Shown here: one piece after another, positions 1 through 7,504 of the stretch | How positions within the stretch are numbered: the first letter of the stretch is position 1 | How the letters are laid out: every line of letters starts with the position of its first letter | Program-made: the position numbers and the translations under genes | Notes under the pieces: model-generated | What the model was told of the DNA's origin: nothing | Databases searched by the model: none | What the model saw: only the letters and a program-made list of their open reading frames with translations | DNA from: JBDIBB01 sp039812685 | Lineage (GTDB): Bacteria > Acidobacteriota > Vicinamibacteria > Vicinamibacterales > JAFNAJ01 | Direction of reading: 5' to 3' | DNA: 53,728 nt | NCBI GenBank assembly: GCA_039812685.1 | Contig: JBDIBB010000008.1 | Coordinates: forward strand, 1 to 53,728

Positions 1-456
1 AAGCGCTCGATGAAGTCGCGCTCCAGGCCCACGGCCTCGAGACCGGGGCTGCGCGCGCCGATGGCCACGCGCCTGACGCTGTCTCCCTGGGAGCCCGATG
101 CGACGACGCCTCCCGGCGGCGCCCGCCAGGACGGCAGGGCCGCGGCCGCACCGGCCGCGGGCGGCTTCGGCGGGTTCGGAGCCGCCGCGCCGGCCGGCGA
201 GCCGCCCCGCGTGATCATGCAGTTCCCGCAGAATCCGGCCGACATGTTGCTCTCGGGCGTGCTCACCGGCGGCGACGCCCTCGCGGGCCGGGCGCAGGTG
301 GTGGACCAGCCGATCGGCAAGGGCCACATCGTGATGTTCGCGATTCGTCCCTTCTGGCGCTGGCAGACGCAGGGCACCTACATGCTGGGGTTCAACGCGA
401 TCATGCACTGGAACCACCTCGACGCCGGGAAGGCCGCCGAGGCTGGGACACGCTGA
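1..456 (+). CDS. C-terminal part of an M14-family zinc carboxypeptidase-like protein (5' end outside window)
   Basis: The frame is open from the first base, so the true start lies upstream; the first in-window ATG (10) is not a credible start. The visible 151 residues begin with a low-complexity Pro/Ala/Gly stretch. They continue into a segment with PRVIMQFPQNPADMLLSG, GKGHIVMFAIRPFWRW and TQGTYMLGFNAIMHWN. Such an ending is typical of the large M14 peptidases of Acidobacteria, whose last domain is glutamine-amidotransferase-like and ends in a 'GKGHVV.FA..P..R..TQGT..L.FNA..NW' pattern. The catalytic zinc domain is not in the window, so activity cannot be judged. The family call is from memory of similar proteins and is moderately sure. 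Confidence 0.6.
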   Translation, partial: KRSMKSRSRPTASRPGLRAPMATRLTLSPWEPDATTPPGGARQDGRAAAAPAAGGFGGFGAAAPAGEPPRVIMQFPQNPADMLLSGVLTGGDALAGRAQVVDQPIGKGHIVMFAIRPFWRWQTQGTYMLGFNAIMHWNHLDAGKAAEAGTR

Positions 457-460
457 GGAT

Positions 461-481
461 GCCCCGGCCCCTGACCGGGGC
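461..481 (+). terminator. GC hairpin just after the M14 peptidase stop
   Basis: GCCCCGG at 461-467 pairs with CCGGGGC at 475-481 around a 7-base loop, 4 bases after the stop codon. No T-tract follows, so this may be a weak or Rho-assisted terminator, or only an mRNA 3'-end stabiliser. Confidence 0.4.
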
Positions 482-507
482 ACGGCAGGGGTCGGGTTGA
501 GGTGAAC

Positions 508-539
508 GACGCCAGGGTGGCACGTGCCGTCCTGGCGTC
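508..539. terminator. 32-base near-perfect palindrome, probable terminator/hairpin
   Basis: GACGCCAGG (508-516) pairs with CCTGGCGTC (531-539). The middle GGCACGTGCC (519-528) is itself palindromic. The only two mismatched pairs are G-T, which still pair as G-U in RNA. It lies about 50 bases after the M14 peptidase gene and well before the next gene. No T-run follows on either strand, so termination is plausible but not proven. Confidence 0.4.
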
Positions 540-775
540 GTCGGTATCGGGGCACGCCGGCGGTGACGCGTGATGCTGGCCGGATCGCGCCATGCGGGTA
601 CGGCCACGAACCACTGGCGTCGGTCTCGACGAGTCGTTCTCGGCAGCGACCGCCGCCGACTGGTGCCATGATGAATCCAGCCACGGTGTCGCGGAGCGCC
701 GGGTGCCTCGCGGGCGGACGCCTCGGTCCGGCTGCCGCCCGTGTCGCTCGCGGTGCCCTCATCCCGAGGTGTCGT

Positions 776-1234
776 GTGGGGTTGAGACAGTCGTTCGCAA
801 TGGTTCTGATGCTGGGGCTGGGCGCGTCATCCGCCCTGGCGCAGGCCCCGGTCCCGGTCCCGACTCAGGCACCTTCCATTCCGCCTGCGTTATCCAGGCC
901 CGTGACGGCGTTCTGGACCGCGTGGAAGAACCGGGATCTCGGGTCGATGTATGGCCTGTATTGCCGCGACTACCAGGCGAAGGTCCCGCGTGAGGAGTAC
1001 ATGAAGCTGCAGCGGCTGCTGCGGTATCCGCTCGTGGAGTTCACGCTGACGGGCGCCGAGGTACTCGACGGGCGCGCGACCGTGCGCATCCGGGCGCGCA
1101 ACGACGTGCCGGCCCATCCCCTGGGCTCGATCGACGCCGAGACGACGCAGGTGTGGCTGCAGCAGGCTGATGGCGCGTGGTGCAAGGAAGACGAGCCGTT
1201 GCTGCTGCCGTTTCCCATCGGGGCGGCGCATTGA
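776..1234 (+). CDS. Secreted NTF2-like hypothetical protein
   Basis: About 152 residues. The GTG at 776 is chosen because GAGG (766-769) lies 6 bases upstream and the resulting N-terminus (MGLRQSFAMVLMLGLG...SALAQA) is a good Sec signal peptide. Upstream in-frame ATGs at 668/671 and the internal ATG at 800 are alternatives. The mature part begins with a Pro-rich linker, then FWTAWKNRDLGSMYGLYCRDY and a beta-rich C-terminal half (ATVRIRARNDVPAH, TQVWLQQADGAWC). This resembles NTF2-like/SnoaL folds, which often act as small binding or processing domains in the periplasm. No catalytic residues can be assigned. It appears to be a single-gene unit between a hairpin and the toxin-antitoxin region. 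Confidence 0.55.
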   Translation: MGLRQSFAMVLMLGLGASSALAQAPVPVPTQAPSIPPALSRPVTAFWTAWKNRDLGSMYGLYCRDYQAKVPREEYMKLQRLLRYPLVEFTLTGAEVLDGRATVRIRARNDVPAHPLGSIDAETTQVWLQQADGAWCKEDEPLLLPFPIGAAH

Positions 1235-1265
1235 GCGACGGCGTTCGCCATCACGCTCTGGCATA

Positions 1266-1337
1266 GAGCGCGGGTTGCGTCGAGCGTGAACGCGCGGCAA
1301 CGCGCAGGTGGCTCGTGTTGATCCGCACAACCCGCGC
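1266..1337. repeat. REP-like inverted repeat GCGCGGGTTG ... CAACCCGCGC (copy A)
   Basis: GCGCGGGTTG at 1268-1277 and its exact reverse complement at 1328-1337 form a 10-bp stem around 50 bases. The flanking GA/CG extends similarity to the lone arm at 2186-2199 (14-bp exact inverted match to 1266-1279). The same 10-mer pair occurs at 45244-45281, also between genes, so it may be a dispersed palindromic element. Confidence 0.45.
1301..1337 (+). repeat. Left 37-bp direct repeat flanking the toxin-antitoxin pair
   Basis: The first 20 bases (cgcgcaggtggctcgtgttg) are identical to 2161-2180, and the 37-bp copies differ at only two positions (1321 and 1327). The copies lie 860 bp apart and enclose just the toxin and antitoxin genes. 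Confidence 0.7.
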
Positions 1338-1381
1338 CGAGCGCGCACCTGACATCCGCTGCCGTGTCCTTCTGCCGACAT

Positions 1382-1408
1382 CATAAGTATCGTCTATGAT
1401 ATGTTATG
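1382..1408 (+). promoter_or_regulatory. AT-rich promoter/operator patch before the HigB-like toxin
   Basis: In otherwise very GC-rich DNA, 1382-1408 is AT-rich. It carries CATAA (1382-1386) and its inverse TTATG (1404-1408), and a -10-like TATGAT at 1395-1400. A site of this type would suit autorepression by the antitoxin. No clear -35 box is seen. Confidence 0.35.
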
Positions 1409-1422
1409 TGGGCGAGCGCCCG

Positions 1423-1743
1423 ATGGCCATGACCGTCCGCGAGTACGAAACCGCTGATGGGAAGATCCCGTTCAGGGACTGGCTGGATACGCTCGACCGC
1501 GCTACCCGCGCGAGGGTGCAGGCCCGCGTGGTTCGGTTCGAGACGGGGAACCTGGGTGACCACAGGGGTGTCGGGGGCGGTGTGCAAGAGGCCAGGGTGA
1601 TGTTCGGGTCCGGCTACCGCATCTACTTCGGACAGGACGGATCGAGGCTCGTGCTGCTGCTGGTGGGCGGGTCGAAGGGGAGCCAGGCGAATGACATCCG
1701 GAGAGCCCGGCAGTATTGGCGCGATTACCTCGGAGAGAAGTGA
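1423..1743 (+). CDS. RelE/ParE-superfamily toxin, HigB-like ('addiction module killer') protein
   Basis: About 106 residues from the ATG at 1423 (1429 also possible; the ATG at 1396 sits inside the likely -10 box). The N-terminal pattern VREYETADGKIPFRDWLDTLD, the GxGVQEARVMFGSGYRIYF core and the LLVGGSKGSQANDIRRARQYW tail match the short killer-protein branch of the RelE/ParE superfamily. These proteins cleave mRNA, usually on the ribosome, when free of antitoxin. The toxin precedes its antitoxin and is separated from it by one base, the usual order for this branch. The pair sits between direct repeats near a tRNA, consistent with mobility. Family is fairly sure; the actual target is unknown. 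Confidence 0.85.
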   Translation: MAMTVREYETADGKIPFRDWLDTLDRATRARVQARVVRFETGNLGDHRGVGGGVQEARVMFGSGYRIYFGQDGSRLVLLLVGGSKGSQANDIRRARQYWRDYLGEK

Positions 1744-1744
1744 C

Positions 1745-2056
1745 ATGGCACGACGCAGCAGAGACTGGAACGAGGGGTTGGCGCAGGATCTCCAGGATCA
1801 GGAGTTTGCGCGCGAGTTCCTCATGGCGGCCATGGACGAGGGGGTGCCGATTCAGGTCGCGCTGGGGAAGGTGATCCGCGCGATGGGCGTGAAGGAGTTC
1901 GCCGCGAAGGTGAAGATGGCGGGACCGAATGTGCTTCGGGCGATCAACCCGAGGCACAACCCCACGCAGGACACCATGAACCGGCTCCTGAAGCCGTTCA
2001 GGCTCAAGCTCAGTCTCGCGCGCATCGAGGAACCGCACGATCGTCACGCAGCGTAG
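1745..2056 (+). CDS. HigA-like antitoxin (addiction-module antidote protein)
   Basis: 103 residues starting one base after the toxin stop. The N-terminal helix (WNEGLAQDLQDQEFAREFL) is followed by a helix-turn-helix core: VALGKVIRAMGVKEFAAKV, then GPNVLRAINPRHNPTQDTMNRLLKPF. This layout is that of antidote proteins paired with HigB-like killer proteins, which neutralise the toxin and repress the operon by DNA binding. The likely operator is the AT-rich inverted repeat at 1382-1408. The last ten residues look unstructured. Confidence 0.85.
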   Translation: MARRSRDWNEGLAQDLQDQEFAREFLMAAMDEGVPIQVALGKVIRAMGVKEFAAKVKMAGPNVLRAINPRHNPTQDTMNRLLKPFRLKLSLARIEEPHDRHAA

Positions 2057-2160
2057 CTCGCGCGCGTCGACCCGCGCGCGCCTCTGGCTTCGGGAACCCA
2101 CTTGTTCCGAGAGGATTCCCGCGTCGGTGTGACTGAGGAGCCCCTCGACCCAGAACTGAC

Positions 2161-2197
2161 CGCGCAGGTGGCTCGTGTTGGTCCGCGCAACCCGCGC
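2161..2197 (+). repeat. Right 37-bp direct repeat flanking the toxin-antitoxin pair
   Basis: Second copy of 1301-1337 with two mismatches. It lies about 105 bases after the antitoxin stop and 18 bases beyond the 3' end of tRNA-Arg. It contains a single CAACCCGCGC arm (2188-2197). Confidence 0.7.
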
Positions 2198-2215
2198 TCT
2201 ACAACGTACTGAAGG

Positions 2216-2292
<77 letters not shown>

Positions 2293-2426
2293 GCGCGCTG
2301 GCTCCCGCGACCGGTGCGGGCCAGGCGAGTGTACGACAACGCGTGACCACGCTCAACGCGACGGGCGCGACCGCCAGGGGGCACGCCGGCCTGGCAACGA
2401 CGAGCCGGCACGGGTGACCCCCGCGC

Positions 2427-3803
2427 TCACCGCACCACGTGCCAGCGCGTCTGCCGGCCGGCCAGGTAGATCACCTTCGCACCGTCGAACACCGCGCTCT
2501 GCTCCAGCTTGATCTGCACGGTCTGGCCGTCCCACTCCGGCACGGCCACCCTCACGTTGCCCTCGATGGCATACGCGGTGTTCGCCGACATCTTCCACTC
2601 GCCGGTCACCGGCACGGGGCCCTGCTGATCCCACATGCCGACGGACGTGCCAGCGGCGTGGCCGTGGAAGCCGATGGGATGCGAGTAGGTGGCGTGCTGG
2701 ATCCCCTCGCGGCGGCACGCCGCGTCGGCGGCCGCGAACACCTCGTTTCCGGTGCGTCCCACGGCGAACTCGCCGGTGAGCAGATCCTGCCACCGGTTGC
2801 CCACCGCCAGCGCCCGCTGCAGCCCCTCGGGCACGGCGGTTTCGCCGGCGCGCAGCACGTAGCCCATCTCCTGCGTGTCGGTGTTCATGCGGAGGTAGGT
2901 GATGCCCACGTCGGTGTGCAGCACGTCGCCGCGCTGGATGATGCCGCCGGCGCCGCAGAACGGCGTGTCGGCGCCGCACGCCAGCCCGCGCCGCTGGAGG
3001 TTCACCGTCGGCATGAACCAGATGGGCAGACCGAGATCGGCGTAACGCTGCCGGATGTACCACGCCACATCGTCGGTGGTGGTGACGCCGGGCGTGATCA
3101 CTCGCTCGGAGAACGCCTCGGCGATCACCCCACGCGCCAGCGAGACGACGTGCGGAAAGACCTCGAGCTCCAGCGCCGTGCGCGTCTCGAGCCAGCGCAC
3201 GCAGAGCGTCTCGGCCGAGGTGACGCGCGCCTGCAGCTCGGGGCCGATTGCCTGGAACAGCCGATCGCGCAGGCCGGCCGTGAGGCCGTCGCCGAACGAC
3301 CACCGCGCGCTGGTATCGATGCCGATGCGCGTCGGGTTGCGCTCGCGAATCACCTCCGCGAGCCGCGCCCACTGATCGCCGTCGCCGCCGCCCTTCCACG
3401 CCGCGGTGTAGAAGCCCTCCATGCCGTAGCGGCTCACCGTCAGCCGCTCCACGCCCTTCTCCGGGCCGCGATCGAAGAACACCAGCATGGTGGTCCGTCG
3501 CGCGGAGAAGACGGGCTCGGGCACCAGCGTCAGGTAGACGGGATCCTCGACGTACTCGCGGTTGATCACGAGCCACAAGTCGATGCCGGCCTCGCGCATG
3601 AGCGCCGGCAGCAGCGTATCGAGCCGATCCTTCAGCAGGCGGTTGACGGCCGCCGGCCGCTCGCGCTCGGGCAGCACGTGCTGCACGGCACCGGACACCT
3701 GCCGGCCCTGCGCCGGCGAAACGGGCGGCGGCGCGGACTGGGCGAGGGCGGTGGAAGCGGCGAAGACGAGCGAGGCAAACGCGATCGCGCAGCGACGGGA
3801 CAC
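2427..3803 (-). CDS. Exported M24-family metallopeptidase (Xaa-Pro aminopeptidase/prolidase-like)
   Basis: About 458 residues. The GTG at 3803 is preferred: GAGG (3813-3810) lies 6 bases upstream and the protein then starts MSRRCAIAFASLVFAASTAL, a clean signal peptide ending in ALAQ. An in-frame ATG at 3815 is the alternative. The C-terminal 'pita-bread' domain shows the dimetal ligand pattern of M24 enzymes: Asp in LHTDVGITYLRMNTD (two Asp), His in GFHGHAAG, Glu in YAIEGNVRV and Glu in IKLEQSAVF. Related enzymes release N-terminal residues before proline or hydrolyse X-Pro dipeptides; periplasmic location is inferred from the signal peptide. It is transcribed divergently from the VOC gene. 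Confidence 0.85.
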   Translation of the reverse strand: MSRRCAIAFASLVFAASTALAQSAPPPVSPAQGRQVSGAVQHVLPERERPAAVNRLLKDRLDTLLPALMREAGIDLWLVINREYVEDPVYLTLVPEPVFSARRTTMLVFFDRGPEKGVERLTVSRYGMEGFYTAAWKGGGDGDQWARLAEVIRERNPTRIGIDTSARWSFGDGLTAGLRDRLFQAIGPELQARVTSAETLCVRWLETRTALELEVFPHVVSLARGVIAEAFSERVITPGVTTTDDVAWYIRQRYADLGLPIWFMPTVNLQRRGLACGADTPFCGAGGIIQRGDVLHTDVGITYLRMNTDTQEMGYVLRAGETAVPEGLQRALAVGNRWQDLLTGEFAVGRTGNEVFAAADAACRREGIQHATYSHPIGFHGHAAGTSVGMWDQQGPVPVTGEWKMSANTAYAIEGNVRVAVPEWDGQTVQIKLEQSAVFDGAKVIYLAGRQTRWHVVR

Positions 3804-3871
3804 GTGACACCTCATGAGGATGGCGACGCCAGCCGGAGCGCGCCCACTCGGCGCGCGCCGGGATGCGCCGC

Positions 3872-3929
3872 GAGTATAGCCCGCGGCCCGGCTGGCTCCG
3901 CGGCCCAGCGCCACGGGCCAGCTATACTC
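3872..3929. promoter_or_regulatory. Divergent promoter pair with mirrored TATACT boxes
   Basis: GAGTATAGC at 3872-3880 and its reverse complement GCTATACTC at 3921-3929 give a -10-like TATACT facing left (for the M24 peptidase) and one facing right (for the VOC gene). Each is 60-75 bases before its start codon. No convincing -35 elements are visible. The inverted repeat could also be a shared operator. Confidence 0.4.
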
Positions 3930-3987
3930 ACGGGACCGGCCGCCGCCAGGGCGGCGGCCCCGGCGGCCCCCACCGCACGGAGGCTCC

Positions 3988-4389
3988 ATGACCGACAACC
4001 ACACCCCCCCTGTCGGCTCGATCATCTGGGCCGATCTCACGGTGCAGGACGCCCCACGGGCGCGCGACTTCTACAGAGCGGTGGTCGGCTGGACGACGAG
4101 CGACGTGGACATGGGCGGCTACCACGACTTCTGCATGAACCAGCCCGAAGACGCCGGAACGGTGGCCGGGGTCTGTCACGCCAGGGGCAGCAACGCGCAC
4201 CTGCCGCCACAGTGGCTCATCTACGTGGTCGTCGAAGACCTGGACGCATCGATCCGGCAGTGCGTGGCGCTCGGCGGGGAGGTGGTGGCGCCCGCCCGCG
4301 ACTACGGCGCCACCGGCCGTTACGCCGTGCTGCGCGACCCGGTGGGGGCGCCCTTCGCCGTATTCGAACCCGCGCCACCGGCCGCCTGA
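3988..4389 (+). CDS. VOC-family (glyoxalase/bleomycin-resistance-like) protein
   Basis: 133 residues after a good GGAGG ribosome site. The single VOC module shows WADLTVQDAPRARDFYRAVVGW at the start and a second betaalphabeta unit: WLIYVVVEDLDASIRQCVALGGEVV, then GRYAVLRDPVGAPFAVFEP. Family members bind metal and small substrates (dioxygenases, isomerases, antibiotic-binding proteins), so the substrate cannot be given. It is followed 17 bases later by an alpha/beta hydrolase on the same strand, probably one transcript. Confidence 0.85.
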   Translation: MTDNHTPPVGSIIWADLTVQDAPRARDFYRAVVGWTTSDVDMGGYHDFCMNQPEDAGTVAGVCHARGSNAHLPPQWLIYVVVEDLDASIRQCVALGGEVVAPARDYGATGRYAVLRDPVGAPFAVFEPAPPAA

Positions 4390-4406
4390 GGCCCGGGGAC
4401 CCGATC

Positions 4407-5273
4407 ATGACCGACCTGCAGCCTGCGCACGAACGCGTGCTGGTGGCCGACGACGGCCAGCGCATCCACTACGAGTACTTCGGCCACGGCACCCGGGAGA
4501 CGGTCTGCCTCTTCAACGGCCTGGCGATGCACACCAAGGCCTGGTACCCGTTCCTCCCGCACCTGCTCGGCGACTTCGACGTGCTGCTCTACGACTATCC
4601 GGGGCAGGGCGACTCCTCGAGCGACGACGTTCCGGTCACGATTCCCGGAATGGCCGGCTACCTGGCGGCCATCCTCGACGAGATGAACGTGGCCAGCGTC
4701 CACGTCGCGGGCATCTCCTACGGCGGGTTCGTGGCGGCCGAGTTCGCACGGCTGTACCACGTGCGGCTCCACACCCTCACGCTCTCGGGCATCCTGCTCA
4801 CCCAGGAAACGCTCTTCCAGATGTACGAGGCGCTGTCGCTGCGCTTCTACCGCGGCGGACCGGAGGCCTTCGATCTCTACACGCATTACATGTACGAGAA
4901 GATCTTCGGTGAGCGTTTCGTGACGGCCTTCGCCGACCGCCTCGAGGCGATGCGCCAGCGCTTCTACGAACGGTACGTGAACAGCGTGCACGCGCTGGTG
5001 CGGCTCACCGAAGCGCAGGATCCGTTCTTCGCCGCGCTCGAGGCCAACAGCGGCGGCTACCGGGCCGTGGAAACGCCCACGCTGGTGATGCCCGGCGCCG
5101 AGGATCGCGTGATGCTGCCGGCGGTGCAGCGCAAGCTCTGCGACCTGTTCACGAACTCACGCTGGCTGCCGGTGCCGGAGTCGGGGCACGTCGTCTACCT
5201 GGAGCGCCCGGACGTGTTCTGGCCCGCGCTCAAGGCGTTCATGAAGGCGAAGTCGGTGGATTTCGAGGCCTGA
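4407..5273 (+). CDS. Alpha/beta-hydrolase
   Basis: 288 residues. Features of the fold include an oxyanion-side motif LFNGLAMHTKAWYPFL, YDYPGQGDSS, the nucleophile elbow GISYGG (Ser in G-x-S-x-G), the acid region VMPGAEDRVML and a C-terminal catalytic His in PESGHVVYLERP. The acid, nucleophile and base therefore appear intact. A cap region between the nucleophile and acid is rich in aromatic residues (FRFYRGG, YTHYMYEKIFG). The substrate is unknown; relatives include esterases, lactonases and acyltransferase-like hydrolases. It shares a transcript with the VOC gene and ends 28 bases from the converging nosY. Confidence 0.85.
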   Translation: MTDLQPAHERVLVADDGQRIHYEYFGHGTRETVCLFNGLAMHTKAWYPFLPHLLGDFDVLLYDYPGQGDSSSDDVPVTIPGMAGYLAAILDEMNVASVHVAGISYGGFVAAEFARLYHVRLHTLTLSGILLTQETLFQMYEALSLRFYRGGPEAFDLYTHYMYEKIFGERFVTAFADRLEAMRQRFYERYVNSVHALVRLTEAQDPFFAALEANSGGYRAVETPTLVMPGAEDRVMLPAVQRKLCDLFTNSRWLPVPESGHVVYLERPDVFWPALKAFMKAKSVDFEA

Positions 5274-5301
5274 GGCAGAGCGGCACCGGATCGCCGGCGG
5301 C

Positions 5302-6147
5302 TCAGATGTCGGCGCGTTCGAGCTGGCGCCACGCGACGAGCGGCGGCAGCACGACCCAGGCAACGACCGAGGCCGCCAGCCACGCATAGGCCTTGAACGA
5401 TCCCCCGAGGATGCGGAAGAAGGCGAGCGAGGCGGCACCGAACGCGGCATCGCCCTCGATGGCCAGCATCGTCGCCGTGCGTACGGCGTCGGCCGGGTTC
5501 ACGAGCACCGACACGATCAGCAGCCGCGAAGCGGTTCCCGATCGGAGCCACGACGCGACGCCGAGCACCGTCACGTCGAAGATCACCACCGAGACGAACC
5601 AGACCACCAGCGCGAGCGCGAGGGCGCGCGATCGGCGGCCGACGCTGGTGGCGGCCAGCACCGCCGCGAAACCGAGGAACACGGCGGTGAGCAGCAGCGC
5701 GCCGCCGACGAGGGCGAGGAACGCGCTCAGTCCCTCGAGGCCTGACTGCGAGTGGATGGCGAGGCCCGCCGCGCCGAATCCGATCAGCTGCGCGGCGGCC
5801 AGCGCCTCGAAGAGTCCGAGGAGCTTGCCGGCGAGCACCGTGCCCCTGGCCACGGGCTGCGCAAACAGCAGTTCGGCGCCCCCACGCTCGGGCGTGAGCG
5901 CCATCACGCCGATGACGAGGCTGGTGAGCGGGACGAGCAGCAGCACCAGCTGCACCAGCGACACCGCCGTCCGCGCGAAGTCCTGCACGCCCCGGCCGCC
6001 GGTGAGGATGTAGCCGGCGCCGCCGACGGCGAGCGCCAGCACGGCGAACAGCACCGCGAAGACGATGGTCCAGCGCGAGCGCACGGCGAGCTGCCGCTCC
6101 TGCGTCGCGCACGCGCGCAACTGGCGCCACCAGCGGGGAGCCGTCAT
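5302..6147 (-). CDS. nosY: NosY, ABC-transporter permease of the nitrous-oxide reductase maturation system
   Basis: 281 residues and about six transmembrane stretches (FAVLFAVLALAVGGAGYIL, LVLLLVPLTSLVIGVMAL, ALLLTAVFLGFAAVLAAT, ALALVVWFVSVVIFDV and a C-terminal one). The motif LTPERGGAELLFAQPVARG is characteristic of NosY-type permeases. NosY pairs with NosF and NosD to form the NosDFY complex that moves copper/sulfur species needed for the CuZ site. It overlaps nosL by 4 bp (ATGA) and is the last gene of the nos operon. Identity is secure from sequence plus context. Confidence 0.92.
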   Translation of the reverse strand: MTAPRWWRQLRACATQERQLAVRSRWTIVFAVLFAVLALAVGGAGYILTGGRGVQDFARTAVSLVQLVLLLVPLTSLVIGVMALTPERGGAELLFAQPVARGTVLAGKLLGLFEALAAAQLIGFGAAGLAIHSQSGLEGLSAFLALVGGALLLTAVFLGFAAVLAATSVGRRSRALALALVVWFVSVVIFDVTVLGVASWLRSGTASRLLIVSVLVNPADAVRTATMLAIEGDAAFGAASLAFFRILGGSFKAYAWLAASVVAWVVLPPLVAWRQLERADI

Positions 6148-6608
6148 CGCCGGTCTCCGCCCCGAGCGGCCGACGGGACGACGTCGGCGTAGTCGACGGT
6201 CACGCCCTCTCGCGCGACCGGGTCGGCGTCGCGCGCCGCGGCGTCACGGTGCGCGATGAGGCCCGACCCCATGGGGGTGTCGAGCTTCTCGACCTTCGTG
6301 AAGACCGCCTGGTCGGCCCGCACCCACGCGCGCGCCGCGTGGTCGGCCACGTAGACGACCGCGCCCGGCGCCAGCCCCTCGGCCTGCACGAAGTGCGTGA
6401 GGCAGCCGATGTCGTCGAAGAACACCGGCTCCTCGCCGGGGGCGACGATCTGGGCGGCAAACCGCATGTCGCCCACCGACATGCGGCAGAAGCGGCACTG
6501 ATCGTTCCGCGGGTCGAGCTGTGCGGGTTCGAGCGTGTCGGATCCGCAGCCTGCGGTCGCGATCGCGGCCGTCAGGATCGCGGCGGCCAGCCGCCTGCCT
6601 GTCCTCAT
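6144..6608 (-). CDS. nosL: NosL, outer-face copper-chaperone lipoprotein
   Basis: 154 residues. The N-terminus MRTGRRLAAAILTAAIATAG-C21 is a lipoprotein signal with the acylated Cys at 21. The copper-binding signature C38-R-F-C41-R-M43 and the following DMRFAAQIV, FFDDIGCLTHF and KLDTPMGSGLIAH blocks are typical of NosL, which delivers Cu(I) to the NosZ maturation machinery. It starts inside the nosF stop (ATGA) and overlaps nosY in the same way, so translation is likely coupled. Confidence 0.93.
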   Translation of the reverse strand: MRTGRRLAAAILTAAIATAGCGSDTLEPAQLDPRNDQCRFCRMSVGDMRFAAQIVAPGEEPVFFDDIGCLTHFVQAEGLAPGAVVYVADHAARAWVRADQAVFTKVEKLDTPMGSGLIAHRDAAARDADPVAREGVTVDYADVVPSAARGGDRR

Positions 6609-7504
6609 GAGTGTTCTCCCACCAGCTCGCGGTAGAAGGCGTCGAGCCGGCCCTCTTCCGCGAGCAGCGACTGCACGTCGGCGCCACTGGCCTGCACCAG
6701 CGCCAGCACGCCGGCGCGCGCCGTCGCCGGCCCGGGCACGATCAGGTCGACGCCCGTCCAGCGGGTGCCCGGCGCGATGGCCGCCACGCGCTCGACCAGT
6801 CCCTCCGGACACGACGCGAGCCGCAGCCGCATCAGCCCGCGGTCGGCCAGCCGCTGCACCAGGTCGGCCTGCGTCAGGTCGGCGACCAGCCGCCCGTTGA
6901 CGAGGATGGCGATGCGGTCGGCCAGCCGCTCGACGTCGCCCAACTGGTGCGAGGTGAACACCAGCGTCCGGCCGTCGGCCCGGTGCCGGTCCACCAGCGC
7001 GTAGAAGGCGTTGAGCCCGTCGGGATCCAGCGCGGCCGTCGGCTCGTCGAGCAGCATCAGCGGCGCGTCTGGCAGCATCGCCACGGCCAGCCCGAGCCGC
7101 TGCACCATCCCGCCGGAGTAGGTGCCGACCGCGCGCTGCCCGGCGCCGTTGAGGGCCACGGCCTCCAGCGCCTCGGCCGTGCGCGCGCGAGGCACACCGC
7201 GGAGCGCGCCGTAGAAGTCGGCGACCTCGACCCCCGTCAGCGCCTCTGGGAACGTCACCTTCTGCGGCAGGAACGTGGTGTCGCGCCGGGCCTCGGGCTC
7301 GCGCACGTCACGCGGCGGCTGGCCTGTCAGCACGCGGCCGGCGGTGGGACGCACCAGGCCGGCGGCCATCTTCAGCGTGGTCGTCTTGCCCGAGCCGTTG
7401 GGCCCGAGCAGCGCCAGGGCGGTACCGGCCGGGACGTCGAGCGACAGCGACTCGACGGCCACGTGCGCGCCGTAGCGCTTGGAGAGGCGTTGGAAGCGGA
7501 TCAT
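6605..7504 (-). CDS. nosF: NosF, ATPase of the NosDFY complex
   Basis: 299 residues of ABC-type ATPase: Walker A GPNGSGKTT (34-42), Q-loop in TTFLPQKVTFPEAL, signature YSGGM, Walker B LMLLDEPTAALDPDG and switch His in VFTSHQ. All catalytic motifs are intact. The C-terminal 90 residues form the extra domain seen in NosF/CcmA-like exporters. It energises NosY and NosD during assembly of the catalytic copper site of NosZ. The gene lies between nosD and nosL with 4-bp overlaps on both sides. Confidence 0.93.
   Translation of the reverse strand: MIRFQRLSKRYGAHVAVESLSLDVPAGTALALLGPNGSGKTTTLKMAAGLVRPTAGRVLTGQPPRDVREPEARRDTTFLPQKVTFPEALTGVEVADFYGALRGVPRARTAEALEAVALNGAGQRAVGTYSGGMVQRLGLAVAMLPDAPLMLLDEPTAALDPDGLNAFYALVDRHRADGRTLVFTSHQLGDVERLADRIAILVNGRLVADLTQADLVQRLADRGLMRLRLASCPEGLVERVAAIAPGTRWTGVDLIVPGPATARAGVLALVQASGADVQSLLAEEGRLDAFYRELVGEHS

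Noticed and set aside
1266..2197. Integron attC sites around the toxin-antitoxin pair.
   Set aside because: The repeats do not contain convincing GTTRRRY/RYYYAAC core sites, and no integrase is present.
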